64,000 nt of DNA, from assembly GCA_964058805.1 (NCBI GenBank), contig CAXKVV010000008.1, positions 62,001-126,000 of the forward strand. Reading direction: 5' to 3'. Source of the stretch: Schoenoplectus triqueter. Its lineage: Eukaryota > Streptophyta > Magnoliopsida > Poales > Cyperaceae. The position numbers and the translations under genes are program-made. Under the pieces are notes generated by a model. The model was given only the letters and a program-made list of their open reading frames with translations. It was not told the DNA's origin and ran no database searches. Shown here piece after piece: positions 51,514 through 62,732 of the stretch (the stretch's first letter is position 1; the number at the start of each line of letters is the position of its first letter).

Positions 51514-53381
51514 AAATTCACTAGCCCTGTTCGGATGTCACCCACGGGTGCCACGATAGGTGAGTTATACAACTTAAAATTTTAATTTTTTTCAATGATC
51601 GTTCGTTTGTTCAATTGATGGAAAGTGGGATTGGAATATCAACCCACATGCAAGCTACCGCTCTTCACATTTTGTTGGAAAAAAAAACAATTCAATACAA
51701 TCATTTTTTTTCCCGAAGAGAGAGAAGCACACTTGGGAACTGAATAATTAACTTTACAAGAATCCGTGCCCAGCAAAATTTTCAACCAACGGATGGGTAC
51801 AATCCGTGACCGTAAACCCGTGACCGTTATCCGAGGTATTCGTATCCGTGCCCGGGTATAGGTGGGTAAACGTGTACGGCTTTGAAAAGGGCCGGTCACT
51901 ATTTTTTTGGAAAAAACACGTTGTACCCGTACCCGTTAGGGGTGTCAATGGGTATGGTACGGGTCGGATGGAGATATTTTCATTATCATACCCATATTAA
52001 ATTACTCTTACTCATATCCTACCCTTACCCATTAAAATTAGACTTATACATAACCTACCCTTACCCGTTAAAATAAACGGTTAACGAAACGGTAATGGGT
52101 GCTAACGAATAATATTAATGTATTACTTAATTTATTATTATTTATAAAAAAAAATATATGAACTCATTTTGTTCATACAAATACGTATCTATTTTACTAG
52201 TATAAAATAAAAATATAATTATGCAAAGAATTCTAACTTGAGTCATTTCAAAATAAATAAATTAAAAAATAAGCATCTCTAGTCAAACTTTTTAAGTAAA
52301 AAAATAAAATATATTAAAAACAAAAATAACATCTTGCCTAAAATAAAATCTAATATTATCCATTTAATCATTTTAAGAAGTACTCTACTAAATATTATTT
52401 AAACATTATAACTTATAAGATGATTAAACTTGAAAAAGATGATAACTATAATTCCTAGTAATTAACTCATAAAAATCGAGGCAACTAAGAATACTCCGAA
52501 GTTGTGCGTTAATTGTCTGGACAGAGTTTGAAACTACTAGCCACTAACGCACAACTTCAAGTTGTTCTTACCAATTCTCTATTTTTTATTTTATTTACCA
52601 AAAAAATTATTACACGAGATAATTATATTGAAAATAATATAAGTTATTTTTTTAATAATTTACCCTATAGGGGAAACAGTTACGAAATGATTTTTATCCA
52701 TACCCTTACCCATTTACTTAACGAAATAAATTTTTGACCCTTACCTATATCAAATAAGTTAACGGAAAAAAAAAAATTTACCCATACCCATCGTACCGAA
52801 TACGGTACGAATCGGGTAAATGGGTAAAAGGATATCATTGACACCCCTAGTACCCGTTTACCCACCGCCCGCGCGCCCGTACCCGTGTACCCGCCGTCCG
52901 TACCAGTGTACCAGTGTAATTAATTTAATAAATTTTTTATTTATATTTTACTGTTTTAAATTAATTGATTTAAGATATTTTTATTTATATTTTATTTAAC
53001 CACTTAAAATAAATGAACGTTTAGAAAATATATTATTCTTTTAAAATGAACGTTTAGATTTGTACTTAGCCGAAAATATATTATTCAGATTTTACGACAT
53101 TGCAAAATAAAAATATATATTTGTAAAACAAAAACAGCAAAAAAAAGAACCCAGTACCCGTACCTGTGCCTGTGGTACCCGTGTACCCGAGTACCCGAGA
53201 CGGGCACAGGTATGAAATGGGTAGGGTAAGGTTTAAAAAAAAAAACCGTCTACCCGTACCCGCCCTACCCGTCTACCCACCACGCCCGTGCCCGTCCTAC
53301 CCGCTGGCCGCCGCGGTTGTGCCCGATCCGTACCGCGTTAGCAATTCACTAGATGACATCCGAATAGGGCAAAGTGAATTT
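51514..53381. mobile_element. Outer TIR element containing a nested hAT MITE
   Basis: The left end AAATTCACTAGCCCTGTTCG plus GATGTCA is mirrored at the right by TGACATC plus CGAATAGGGCAAAGTGAATT. GGCCCTGTTCGG-like ends suggest a PIF/Harbinger or related MITE, but no convincing target duplication was found. The interior is packed with TACCCGT/ACGGGTA words; removing the nested insertion leaves about 950 bp. Confidence 0.75.
51937..52849. mobile_element. hAT-type MITE nested in the outer element
   Basis: 913 bp with inverted ends TAGGGGTGTCAATG and CATTGACACCCCTA and a perfect 8-bp target duplication GTACCCGT (51929-51936 and 52850-52857), taken from the host element's own word. Subterminal zones carry GGGTA/TACCC and GGTACGG/CCGTACC words; the centre is AT-rich. 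No transposase. Confidence 0.96.
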
Positions 53382-55493
53382 ATTTTTTCCTACTGGCACA
53401 ATCTCACAGTGGTGAATAGAAAGGGATCGAATATGCCTGAGACGGAAAAATGATACAAAAATTCTCTAACCGAACGAAATTTAGAAAACAACCGTTATAA
53501 GGGATAATCAAATATTTGACTTACGCTCTTGGCCTTTGCACTCTTTATGTTGCAACGTAGAAGCTATTTCCAATGTTTGATGTAAGCATAAAGCTAAGGA
53601 GATACATTTTTTTTTGTTAAGTTATGATTTTATATTTTTTTTTGGTTGAGCAAATGGAAGAATAAGAAGAATATAACGATGATGACAGCAATATTTTTAT
53701 TTTATTGTTATTATTATTATTATAACTAAGAATAAGAATACTAATAATAGTTTATATCATCACAATACTAGTTAAATAAATAATAATGAATTAAAATTAT
53801 ATGTGATAACCATAATAATTATATTGATAAATAAAAATAAAGAACAATAATGATAATCTATTAATATAAAATTAATTGTCATGTATAATAATATTAATAA
53901 TAATTATAAATGATAATAATTACTGAAATATTTATAAATATTCTAAATAGTAATTATAATAATAACATTATTAACACTAATATTAAAAAATATATCATAA
54001 CCACAATAATTATATTGACAAAATAAAAATAAAAATAAAATGATAATTTATTAGGATAAATATTAGAGTCCCCGCTCCTTTGTCCTCAAATTTTATCCCC
54101 ATTGACTACTTTCTATTTTTGACTGGATGTTGAATTCAAATACGCCCTTTTTTGATAATATGACTGCACAACAAGCATGAGGCCTGCGTCTCTTTGTGTA
54201 GAACTTAAATTTCAAATTCTTTTTTGAATCTCTCTTAAAAAGCCGCTTCTCTCTTTATTTACACCGTCAATAAATTTTTTTTCTCAAATTGATTTAAAAC
54301 ATCTCAACATTATGCAGATCTGATCTTCATATTCCAATTTAATTCCGTTCTACTCATGTTTTTTTTCATTTTCTTTATTTTCTTCCACACCGCTTCCTTG
54401 TTTGACCATATTGATAGTCGTTGTTTGTTGATTTTAGACAATAAGATTGATAAAAGCATTTGTTGTGTCATAACATTATTTTTTTATTCTATTGCAAATT
54501 AATGTAAGTTTTGATTTGTTTTCTTATACCATACAAGTAGATTCTTTAGAATTTATTTATTATATTTTTTTATGATGTGTTGCTCTCTACAAAACTTAAT
54601 TGACTAGGAATTCAATATCTCTTTTTCGTTTTCAACTAGTGAATTGCGGTCTTCGATTTGAAATATTTTACTAAAATTAGATGTCAAAAGACTTTGCCCA
54701 TCTTTTATTCTAGTTCTATTTTTTATATGATAGTTTCACTTTTTCTAATTTCTTCTTCTAATGCTTTTAGTTTATTTGTAATTGAGCGAAATTTATATGA
54801 GATGTGGCTTAGAAGATGGTTTTGATTTCAATGAAGTTGCAAAATTATTCATGTTTTTCTTTGCAAAATTATGGACGGTATAAATAAGATTTTAGAAATA
54901 TATTGAATCATTTTTCATATAAATAGTACATAGAAAAATAGTAGTTCAGAAATCTTATATTGGCATATGACATATTGTGTTCATATGCTCAATGTAAATA
55001 ATTAATCTGTGAAATATAAATAACACATATAACTGATATAAGTAACATCAAAATAAAGAAGAGACATGCATTGGTATATAAAAATTATCATATTATATTT
55101 TTATATCTAATGATTAGTATATTTATGAAATATAAGTAATCCTCTTAATTGGTATAAATAACATCGGAGCGAAATAACTATAAAAATGAGCATAAATATT
55201 TTTCAAGAGTTATAAATAGATCAAAGGCAATTCATAAAATTACTTTTACAGTTACTATTAATAATTACTTCAGTTAGTATAAATAGCTCTGGATGATAAC
55301 ATCACGCTTTGGACAAATGTGAACCCTCTTGCCATCTATTCACGGGAGAGATTTTGACTCTTTGTGGTCAAATTTTGAGAATTTTTTGTAAGGACAATTA
55401 TTTGGGGATTGTTATCAGCCCCAATTTATCAATATAATATTAATTATTTTAGTTGTAATAATAATATTATTAATACTAATAATAATTAATAAC
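53382..55493. other. AT-rich spacer left of the copia element
   Basis: No gene recognised. AAT/ATA-rich, especially 53690-54060 and 55430-55490. Confidence 0.5.
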
Positions 55494-56732
55494 TGATAGA
55501 TATTTGAAGCCCTAGGATGGTGGTATTGAAAGGTCAAGATAGTGCAAGAATGTAAATAACATAAAGTAGAAATGTATAAACCAATTTGGGGCTTAATATT
55601 CAAGTGTAATGGAATCAATTCAATTCTCACAAGAATATAGCAATCAAAGAAATATGAGAAAAGAAAGTAAAGATAAAGCAAGAACACAAGATGTAACGGA
55701 GTTCGGCTTTAACAATGCCTACGTCTCCGGGACCCTCAACCTCTAACAATTGAGGTTGAGCCGATATATTTAAAAATGATTTTTACACTTGTAGAACTTG
55801 GTCCCTTACAAAAATGGGCTGCCAAGCCTATCGGTAACAAGAGTGACAAAACACTCAAAAAGGTGAGTGATAATACACTCAAAAAGGTGAGTGACAACAC
55901 ACTCAAAAGAAAGGTGAGTGACAACACACTCAAAATGTGAGTGACAACACGCTCAAGAAAATGTGAGCACTACAGCTCAAAAGAATGTTTTCAAGAAGAT
56001 CACGAAGGATCAAGTTGGGAGAATAAAGAGAAGCAAGATTGAGCTTGAACAAAGATTTGACTAATTGAGTGTATCAATCTATTGAATTATCTCTCTCACT
56101 TTGTATATAGCTAGTAAGCTCTCTGGAGTAATGATTTAGCTAGATTGGTTAAATTCCCACCTCATCAGATAGGTTTCAGTGAGAGATGTGATCCTTTTAA
56201 AATAGAGTTTCTGAAGAAACTATTTTTCGGCCTGAACCGTTATAACGTTTTGTGAATCGTTATAACGATTTGTAAAGAATAGCCGTTTGATCAACTGATC
56301 TAAAATGTTATAACGATTTATCAAATCGTTATACGTTTCATGAAACGTTATAACGATTGTTGTAACGATTACTGAATCGTTACATAACGATACACTCTAG
56401 TTTCGTTTAGAATATTTCTGCCTTAGAATATTTTTGAGTATTGAGATGAACCGTTATAACGTTTACTGAATCGTTATAACGATTCCTTGGGTAGATGTAA
56501 TTTTCTTGTTGTTTAAGCTCAATTTATCTTGACCAAATCAACCCAGTTTGAATCTAACTAAACATAAGCCTAATGCAGTATTGATTAAGCTCTTATATCC
56601 CAGCACTAGTCTTGGTTCTTGTGCACTAGTCCATTTGCATGTTAATCCCTGCACAAAACTCAAACAAGGCAAATTGTAAAATTCAAGATTGTTTTGCAAA
56701 TCGACAAATCAAAGAAGATGTTAAGTGTAACA
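55494..56732 (-). repeat. 3' LTR of the gag-only element
   Basis: 1239 bp. It differs from the partner LTR by a deletion of about 17 bp near 55611 (a GACAGCGGAATACG-containing stretch is missing) and by the number of GAGTGACAACACACTCAAA units. Confidence 0.95.
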
Positions 56733-56733
56733 A

Positions 56734-56745
56734 TCTCCCCCTTTT
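56734..56745 (-). promoter_or_regulatory. Polypurine tract
   Basis: Reads AAAAGGGGGAGA on the minus strand, two bases before the 3' LTR start TGTTACAC. This is the usual plus-strand DNA priming site of LTR elements. Confidence 0.9.
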
Positions 56746-56989
56746 GTTGATTTGCAAAACATGCATGGGTGCATAGATAAAACATATGATGTGGATTTCA
56801 CCCAAAAACTTCTCCCCCTTTTTGGAAATCGGGCAAATGGGTGCGAATAAAGAATTTATTTCAATTTAGCTCCCTCTAAATTGATTGCTCCCCCTTAATA
56901 TATGCACCGTGTATAAGATAATGAATTTAAAATACTTTCAAAATAAAAAAAATATAATACATTAGCTAACTCCCCCTAAATATGTTGCA

Positions 56990-59126
56990 TATATGATTTG
57001 AAGGGACAATTAAGCATTGTGGGTCTCTAATTTTTAATTTTAGGAACCCAAACAATATTTGCGATGTTGTTTTCTTTTCTAAGTTTGCAATCAAGTGAGA
57101 TATGACCAATATGACAATAATAATTGCAAAATACACATGTTTGAGACTTTTTGCTACCTTTAACAAATATATTTTGGTAGCTTTCTTTTAATCCTTGAGT
57201 TTGGGTCTTGGATTTTTCTTTAGAAATATTTTTATGTTTTTGAGAAATAACTTGTTTATGCTCATATCTTTGAGCTTTTGTTTGAAAATTATTTTGATTT
57301 TAAAACTCATAAAACCAACCATCGGGTCCTTTAAAATACAATTTGTTTGACCAACTAGGATTAAAAAATGTAGCATTGTTGATTTGAAAATTTATTTTTC
57401 CTTTGTTAATCTTTTTATCAAATTGCTTATATTGAAATGCATAATTGTGTTTCTTATTGAAAGATTTAGCATTAATATATTTCATAATTTTTGCATTTGA
57501 CCCTTGACTTTGATTCTCTTTTGATTTAGGGCAATTTGAAGTCTTAGAAGATTTCTTATATCCAAGACCCGACTTATTGCTAGGCTTTTGACCTATAACC
57601 TTATCTAAATACATTGAAGTAATGCTTGTTGAAATATATGAGGATTTTAGTGCCCTATTTTCAGTTTCTAAAGTTTGCACCTTCACTTTTAATGTTGTTA
57701 CTTCACCTAAGTGCATTTGACAATTCTTTTCCAGATTTGTAATTTAAACTCATAAGATTGAACCTTTAACTCAAACTCTGAAATTTTATTTTCAAGTCTC
57801 TCAATTATCTCTTTTTGAGAAGCTGAATCATGAATATGACTCTCTAAACTAGATATAAAAGATTCAATTACATCCTCATCATCAAAATTATTTACATTTT
57901 CAACAAAAAAATCATCATTCTCAACATAGTCATCATCACTATCATCCCAAGTGGATGTAGTGCAAGGTACTACTAGATTGTGAAATTGAAATTCTTGAGA
58001 AGTTTGTACCTTAGGTGCATATGAGTTCATCTTCATATTCTTAGATATTACAATGTCGTGTAGGATCTCCAATGTGCACAAGTCGGTGATGTTGTTTCTT
58101 GCTACAATCTCATCAACATCCACCACAGATGAGCTCTCCTCCACTTGCGCAATTAAGGCAAGGTTAAGTGAATTTCTTTCATCTTTCTTTCTCTTAACAT
58201 GGTTGCTTGTAGCTAGCATAAGCTCAATTCTCTCAAAATTTTGCTTCTTCTTATTTGGAATGACCAAGGAACAATCATGTGTTGTGTGACCTTCCTTATG
58301 GCATGAGAAACATATACATGTCATTCCTTTCTCATCTCGCTCCTCATTGTGCTCCTTTTCAAGATTTAGCATTCTTTAGAACATCTTCGTAATGACTTGA
58401 TCATTCATAGAAGATGAGCTAGATGATGTCTTGCTCAAATAGTGATGCGAAGGAGATTTTTGAGTTTGAAGTGCGGTTTCTTTGAGTTTTGGTGTGAGCT
58501 CTCCGTTTTGTCGTGGCTTCTCCTCAAAGCATAGAAGATGAGTGAATACTTCTTCATGTGTGAATTCGCCAAAAGAGCCTTGCATTGCTTCTAAAGTGCT
58601 TATCATGCTCTCCCATCTTGGTCTTCTCATCATTGCCCTAAAAATCTTGCCTACAATCTTAGAGTTAGACAATGATTCTCCAACTTCATCAAATTCATTA
58701 AGAATATGCATTAATCTTGAATACATATTCTCAATTGATTCTCCTTCTTGTATACAAAAATTTTCAAATTCGGACTCTAGACCCATTAGTTTTGTTTTTT
58801 TTCATTTGAGTGTTGCCCTCAAATCTATTTAATAGGGTCTCCCATATTTCACTAGCAATTTCGATAGTACCAAATAGTATAGCAATCTTTTCACTAACCG
58901 AATTTAAGATAACATTGACGGCATAATCATTTTGAGATTTCAGTTCTTTGGCCTTATGTGTCATTGTGAGGTTGCTAGGATCATAATGCGGTACATAACC
59001 ATGTTGGACAACATCCCAAATGCCTAGAATGTTGAGGTAGTTCACCATACATTTCTTCCAAAAATTGAAATTTTTACAATTAAGACCTAGAGTTGGGGGT
59101 TCTTTTACATGCATTAAAGAAGTCAT
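56990..59126 (-). pseudogene. Frame-broken copia gag
   Basis: Minus-strand gag remnants in order. 59126-58764 is the N-terminal DUF4219/UBN2 region with NFNFWKKCMVNYL and the ending IWETLLNRFEG. 58786-58376 is the UBN2 continuation (LMHILNEFDEVGESLSN). 58372-57707 has a CX2CX4HX4C zinc knuckle, CFSCHKEGHTTHDC, followed by an acidic and coiled-coil-like part. 57716-57300 is a basic tail. A second Cys/His knuckle-like block and a WVPK-like end lie near 57000-57140. The frame is lost at a homopolymer near 58790, a stop at 58376-58378, and slips near 57710, 57300 and 57190. Gag would package the RNA; this copy cannot make a full protein. The sequence goes from the second knuckle straight to the 3' LTR, so the pol part was deleted before this copy inserted or in situ. 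Confidence 0.88.
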
Positions 59127-59172
59127 CTTAGACTAAAAATACCACAAATAAAGCAATTAAAACTGAGCTCCT

Positions 59173-59184
59173 GCTCTGATACCA
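59173..59184 (-). promoter_or_regulatory. Primer-binding site (initiator Met tRNA)
   Basis: Reads TGGTATCAGAGC on the minus strand, three bases after the 5' LTR end. This is the classic PBS of plant copia elements and fixes the element's orientation. Confidence 0.95.
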
Positions 59185-59187
59185 CTT

Positions 59188-60448
59188 TGATAGATATTTG
59201 AAGCCCTAGTATGGTGGTATTGAAAAGTCAAGATAGTGCAAGAATGTAAAGAACCTAAAGTAGAAATGTATAAACCAATTTGGGGCTTAATGTTCAAGTG
59301 TAATGACAGCGGAATACGATTTAAATCAATTCAATTCTCACAAGAATATAGCAATCAAAGAAATGTGAGAAAAGAAAGTAAAGATAAAGCAAGAACACAA
59401 TATGTAACGGATTTCGGCTTTAACAATGCCTACGTCTCCGGGACCCTCAACCTCTAACAATTGAGGTTGAGCCGATATATTTAAAAATGATTTTTACACT
59501 TGTAGAACTTGGTCTCTTACAAAAATGGGCTGCCAAGCCTATCGGTAACAAGAGTGACAACACATTCAAAAAAAGTGAGTGACAACACACTCAAAAAGGT
59601 GAGTGATAACACACTCAAAAGAAAGGTGAGTGACAACAAACTCAAGAAAAGGTGAGCACTACAGCTCAAAAGAATGTTTTCAAGAAGATCACGAATGATC
59701 AAGTTGGGAGAATAAAGAGAAGCAAGATTGAGCTTGAACAAAGATTTGACTAATTGAGTGTATCAATCTATTGAATTATCTCTCTCACTTTGTATATGGC
59801 TAGTAAGCTCTCTGGAGTAATGATTTAGCTAGATTGGTTAAATTCCCAACTCATCAGATAGGTTTCAGTGAGAGAGGTGATCCTTTTAAAATAGAGTTTC
59901 TGAAGAAACTATTTTTCGGCCTGAACCGTTATAACGTTTTGTGAATCGTTATAACGGATTGTAAAGAATAGCCGTTGGATCAACTGATCTGAAACATTAT
60001 AACGATTTATCAAATCGTTATACGTTTTATGAAACATTATAACGATTACAGAATCGTTATACGTTTCACAAATCGTTGTAACGATTACTGAATCGTTACA
60101 TAACGATACACTCTGGTTTCTTTTAGAATATTTCTGCCTTAGAATATTTTTGAGTATTGAGATGAACCGTTATAATGTTTACTGAATCGTTATAACGATT
60201 CCTTGGGCATATATAATTTTCTTGTTGTTTAATCTCAATTTATCTTGACCAATTCAACCCAGTTTGAATTTAACTAAACCTAAACCTAATGCAATCTTGA
60301 TTAAGCTCTTATATCCCAGCACTATTCTTGGTTCTTGTGCACTAGTCCATTTGCATGTTAATCCCTGCACAAAACTCAAACAAGACAAATTGTAAAATTC
60401 AAGATTGTTTTGCAAATCGACAAATCAAATAAGATGTTAAGTGTAACA
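59188..60448 (-). repeat. 5' LTR of the gag-only element
   Basis: 1261 bp, TG...CA ended. In transcription sense it opens with TGTTACACTTAACATC, carries the CGTTATAACG array in the U3 part (about 59925-60205) and a minisatellite of about 24 bp (GAGTGACAACACACTCAAA, about 59550-59655) further on. Confidence 0.95.
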
Positions 60449-60453
60449 ATAAC

Positions 60454-61002
60454 AATAATAATATTAATATTAATAATATTAATAATATTAATAATAATGA
60501 TTGTTATTATTATTGTTGTACTTGTAAGAGATAATAACAATAATAATTTTATCATTTTCACTATAAATTACGGGTCCCATTGAGAAATAACTTGAGGCAT
60601 AACTTAAAAAGTCTTGAGATGCTTTTTAATTTAAAGAGTTATTATATCAACTTCTTAAACTTTATTTATTTTTTAATTATTTATGTTTGACTTCATAAAT
60701 GAGGAATACAAAATTATCCTTCATTTACTGCTGTAACCAAACATGCCATTATCTTTCAAGATTACATTATTTGAATTGCTTTAGTTTAATTAGTAGGATC
60801 AGATTTGAAAGATTGGAAAATATTATTTTGCCGCATGTTTAACGAGAGAACATATATAGCGCATGGAATAAAATCACCTTTTAACAATAAAAAACATATA
60901 AACCAAGAATTCGCCAACTTGTCGAAATCTTCTTCATTTTCCGAGGATATAAATATCATATCAATGTTTTATGCAAGTGCGGACATGGCACTGGGCACTG
61001 GG
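60454..61002. other. Spacer right of the copia element
   Basis: Continues the AAT/ATT-rich DNA into which the element inserted (mirror-like AATAAT.../...ATTATT around 60450-60550). No gene. Confidence 0.5.
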
Positions 61003-61796
61003 TTGTCAATGGGTTGAGTCGGGTTGGGTCATATTATTTTATTATTTTTTGATCCGATTCGAATATGATCCGGTTAAATTCGGATCAAAAAATCTTAATC
61101 CGATTAAATTCGGATAAAAAAATTTGGATCGACCCGTGTAAAATAATTAAATATGAGGGAGACTAAAATACAAAGCGTTGCACGGATGTACCCGTGCACC
61201 GTGTCAAAATCTCAAAATTTAAGTTAAAAATGATCTATCCAAACCGTTCAATTTACTCTCCATATCAAATTCTTATAGAAAATCAAATTATATATTTTTT
61301 TGCTATTTTTTGGGTCAAGAGAAAGTTGCTTAATTTAAGGATTTTGGATCGTCCAATGGTGATGATTTTCTTCCTACCCAAAAAATAGCAAAAAAATTTT
61401 CTACAAGAAATTAATATGGAGAATAAGTTGAACGGTTTCGATCAATCATTTTTAATTTGAATTTTGAGATTTTGATGCGGTGTACGGGTGCATCCGTGCA
61501 ATGCGTTGTATTTTAGCCTTCCTCATTAAATATTTATTAATTATTTTTATATAATTTTAAGTAATAAAATATTAATTAATTTATGATTAATCTTAATTAG
61601 TGTATATTTAAGCTTTTATTAGTACTATATCATAAAATTACTTTAAAAAACATAATTAATCGGGTCGGGTCGGGTTGACCTGAATCCGATCCGATTTATA
61701 TCATAAAATTAAACTCATATCCGATCCATTTATTTTCAAATTATGTCGGATCGAATCGGATTAACTTGTAGAATCGAATCAATAATTAACACCCTA
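61003..61796. repeat. CGGGT/TCGGA word repeat, split by a nested MITE
   Basis: The left half (61003-61140) runs from GGGTTGTCAATGGG through TCGGGTTGGGTC and GATCCGGTTAAATTCGGATC; the right half (about 61645-61796) runs from AACATAATTAATCGGGTCGG to AATTAACACCCTA. The ends resemble degraded hAT termini (GGGTGTCAAT). No target duplication found. Confidence 0.7.
61155..61524. mobile_element. Mutator-type MITE with 9-bp target duplication, nested
   Basis: 370 bp flanked by the perfect direct repeat ATTAAATAT (61146-61154 and 61525-61533). Ends GAGGGAGACTAAAATACAA and the inverted GAGGAAGGCTAAAATACAA; arms continue GCACGGATG(T/C)ACCCGT(G/A)CACC. It lies inside the CGGGT word repeat. No coding capacity. 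Confidence 0.95.
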
Positions 61797-62732
61797 AGAT
61801 ATGCAAAGACAATTAGACACACCATTATAAAATGTTCTATTCTTTTATTTATTTATTTATTTCTGAAGCGGGCAGTCCAACTCCAGTTGAAGAAAGAAAA
61901 GAAGGGTATGGTTTCGTTGTATTTTAACTCACAGCGGTCGCTTTCACGTTGGTCCCTCTCCTCTCTGATCTCAGCAATAAACCAACACACCAAAACACCA
62001 AACACAATCCAGAAAAGAAAGAGAGCAGGAAAACCAGCTCAAACTCTCTCACTTCCCCCAACACTTTTATCCAACCGTCGCCATATCCAGGAAAACACTA
62101 CAAAGTGAGTAAAACTCGTCTTCTAAGGTGAAGTCTGATTGAAGGGACGAATAACTGCTTTGACTTCTCAACTTGGGGCTTAGATTTGTGCGTATCAAAT
62201 TAGAAGTTGTGTTGGCTACTATTCTAGTGCGTTAGCTAGAGCAGAGATTTGGGTATGTCAAAATTAGAATATTTTTTTGTGGATTTATGAGATTTGAAGT
62301 TTTATTCCCTTCTAAGTGGTGCCTCTTATCACACGGTTAGGCGTAATAAGGGAGAGACAGCAAGCGAGAGAGAGAGCGGTTGTTGTCTTTCTATACTCCA
62401 TAACCTTTTTTAGCTTGTTTAGGATTTGAGTTGATATTGAATTACTGTATGATTGTGGTAATATCGGCTTTTTGGTGTCTGATAGAATATTCAAGAGGTA
62501 TCACACTTTCAGCTGAAGTTTCCCTTCACGAGGCTAGAGGAGAGAGAGGTGTATCATGGGTTGCTTCTCTGTAACGCATTTGGAAAATACTTTTTTAAGG
62601 ATCTCGGCGTGATTAAAGAAAACAAAAGGGGGGCGCTTTGAAAAAAGTGGGTATAAGGGGCTCAACACGGAGAATCTCCCTTTAGGAGGTACTCACCATT
62701 GGAGTAGTTTGTAGGAACTTTGAGCTAGCTAA
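61797..62732 (+). promoter_or_regulatory. Probable promoter and 5' leader of the ARF gene
   Basis: Composition becomes mixed from about 61860. CT-rich tracts (CCCTCTCCTCTCTGATCTC near 61954) look like a plant leader. AAAGTGAGT at about 62103 could be a 5' splice donor and TTTCAGCTG near 62507 an acceptor, giving a possible leader intron of about 400 bp. The short open frames here are not homologous to proteins. The transcription start cannot be read from sequence alone. Confidence 0.5.
62556..62612 (+). other. Upstream open reading frame in the ARF leader
   Basis: An 18-codon frame from ATG 62556 to TGA 62610-62612, MGCFSVTHLENTFLRISA, ending 120 bp before the ARF start codon and downstream of the possible leader-intron acceptor, so likely in mature mRNA. 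uORFs are known to restrain translation of other ARFs (ETTIN, MONOPTEROS); the effect here is inferred. Confidence 0.5.

Larger units (their letters stand above)
55494..60448 (-). mobile_element. Complete but gag-only copia-type LTR element (TR-GAG-like)
   Basis: 4955 bp with LTRs at 55494-56732 and 59188-60448 and a perfect 5-bp target duplication ATAAC (55489-55493 and 60449-60453). Transcription sense is minus: the 5' LTR is the right one, followed by a primer site matching initiator Met tRNA (59173-59184) and ending in a polypurine tract (56734-56745) beside the 3' LTR. Between them lie only gag remnants; no protease, integrase, reverse transcriptase or RNase H is visible. Such non-autonomous elements (TR-GAG) must borrow pol from relatives. 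The two LTRs differ by several small indels, so the insertion is not brand new. Confidence 0.95.

Noticed and set aside
59236..59457. 73-residue frame that recurs in the solo LTR (29793-30014, opposite strand of the window)
   Set aside because: Its conservation only reflects that both copies are LTRs of one family; it is antisense to the element and destroyed in the third LTR by a deletion.
59550..59660. Regular GAGTGACAACACACTC repeats that resemble a CRISPR array
   Set aside because: Spacers are only a few bases of A/G and not unique; this is an LTR minisatellite in a plant genome.
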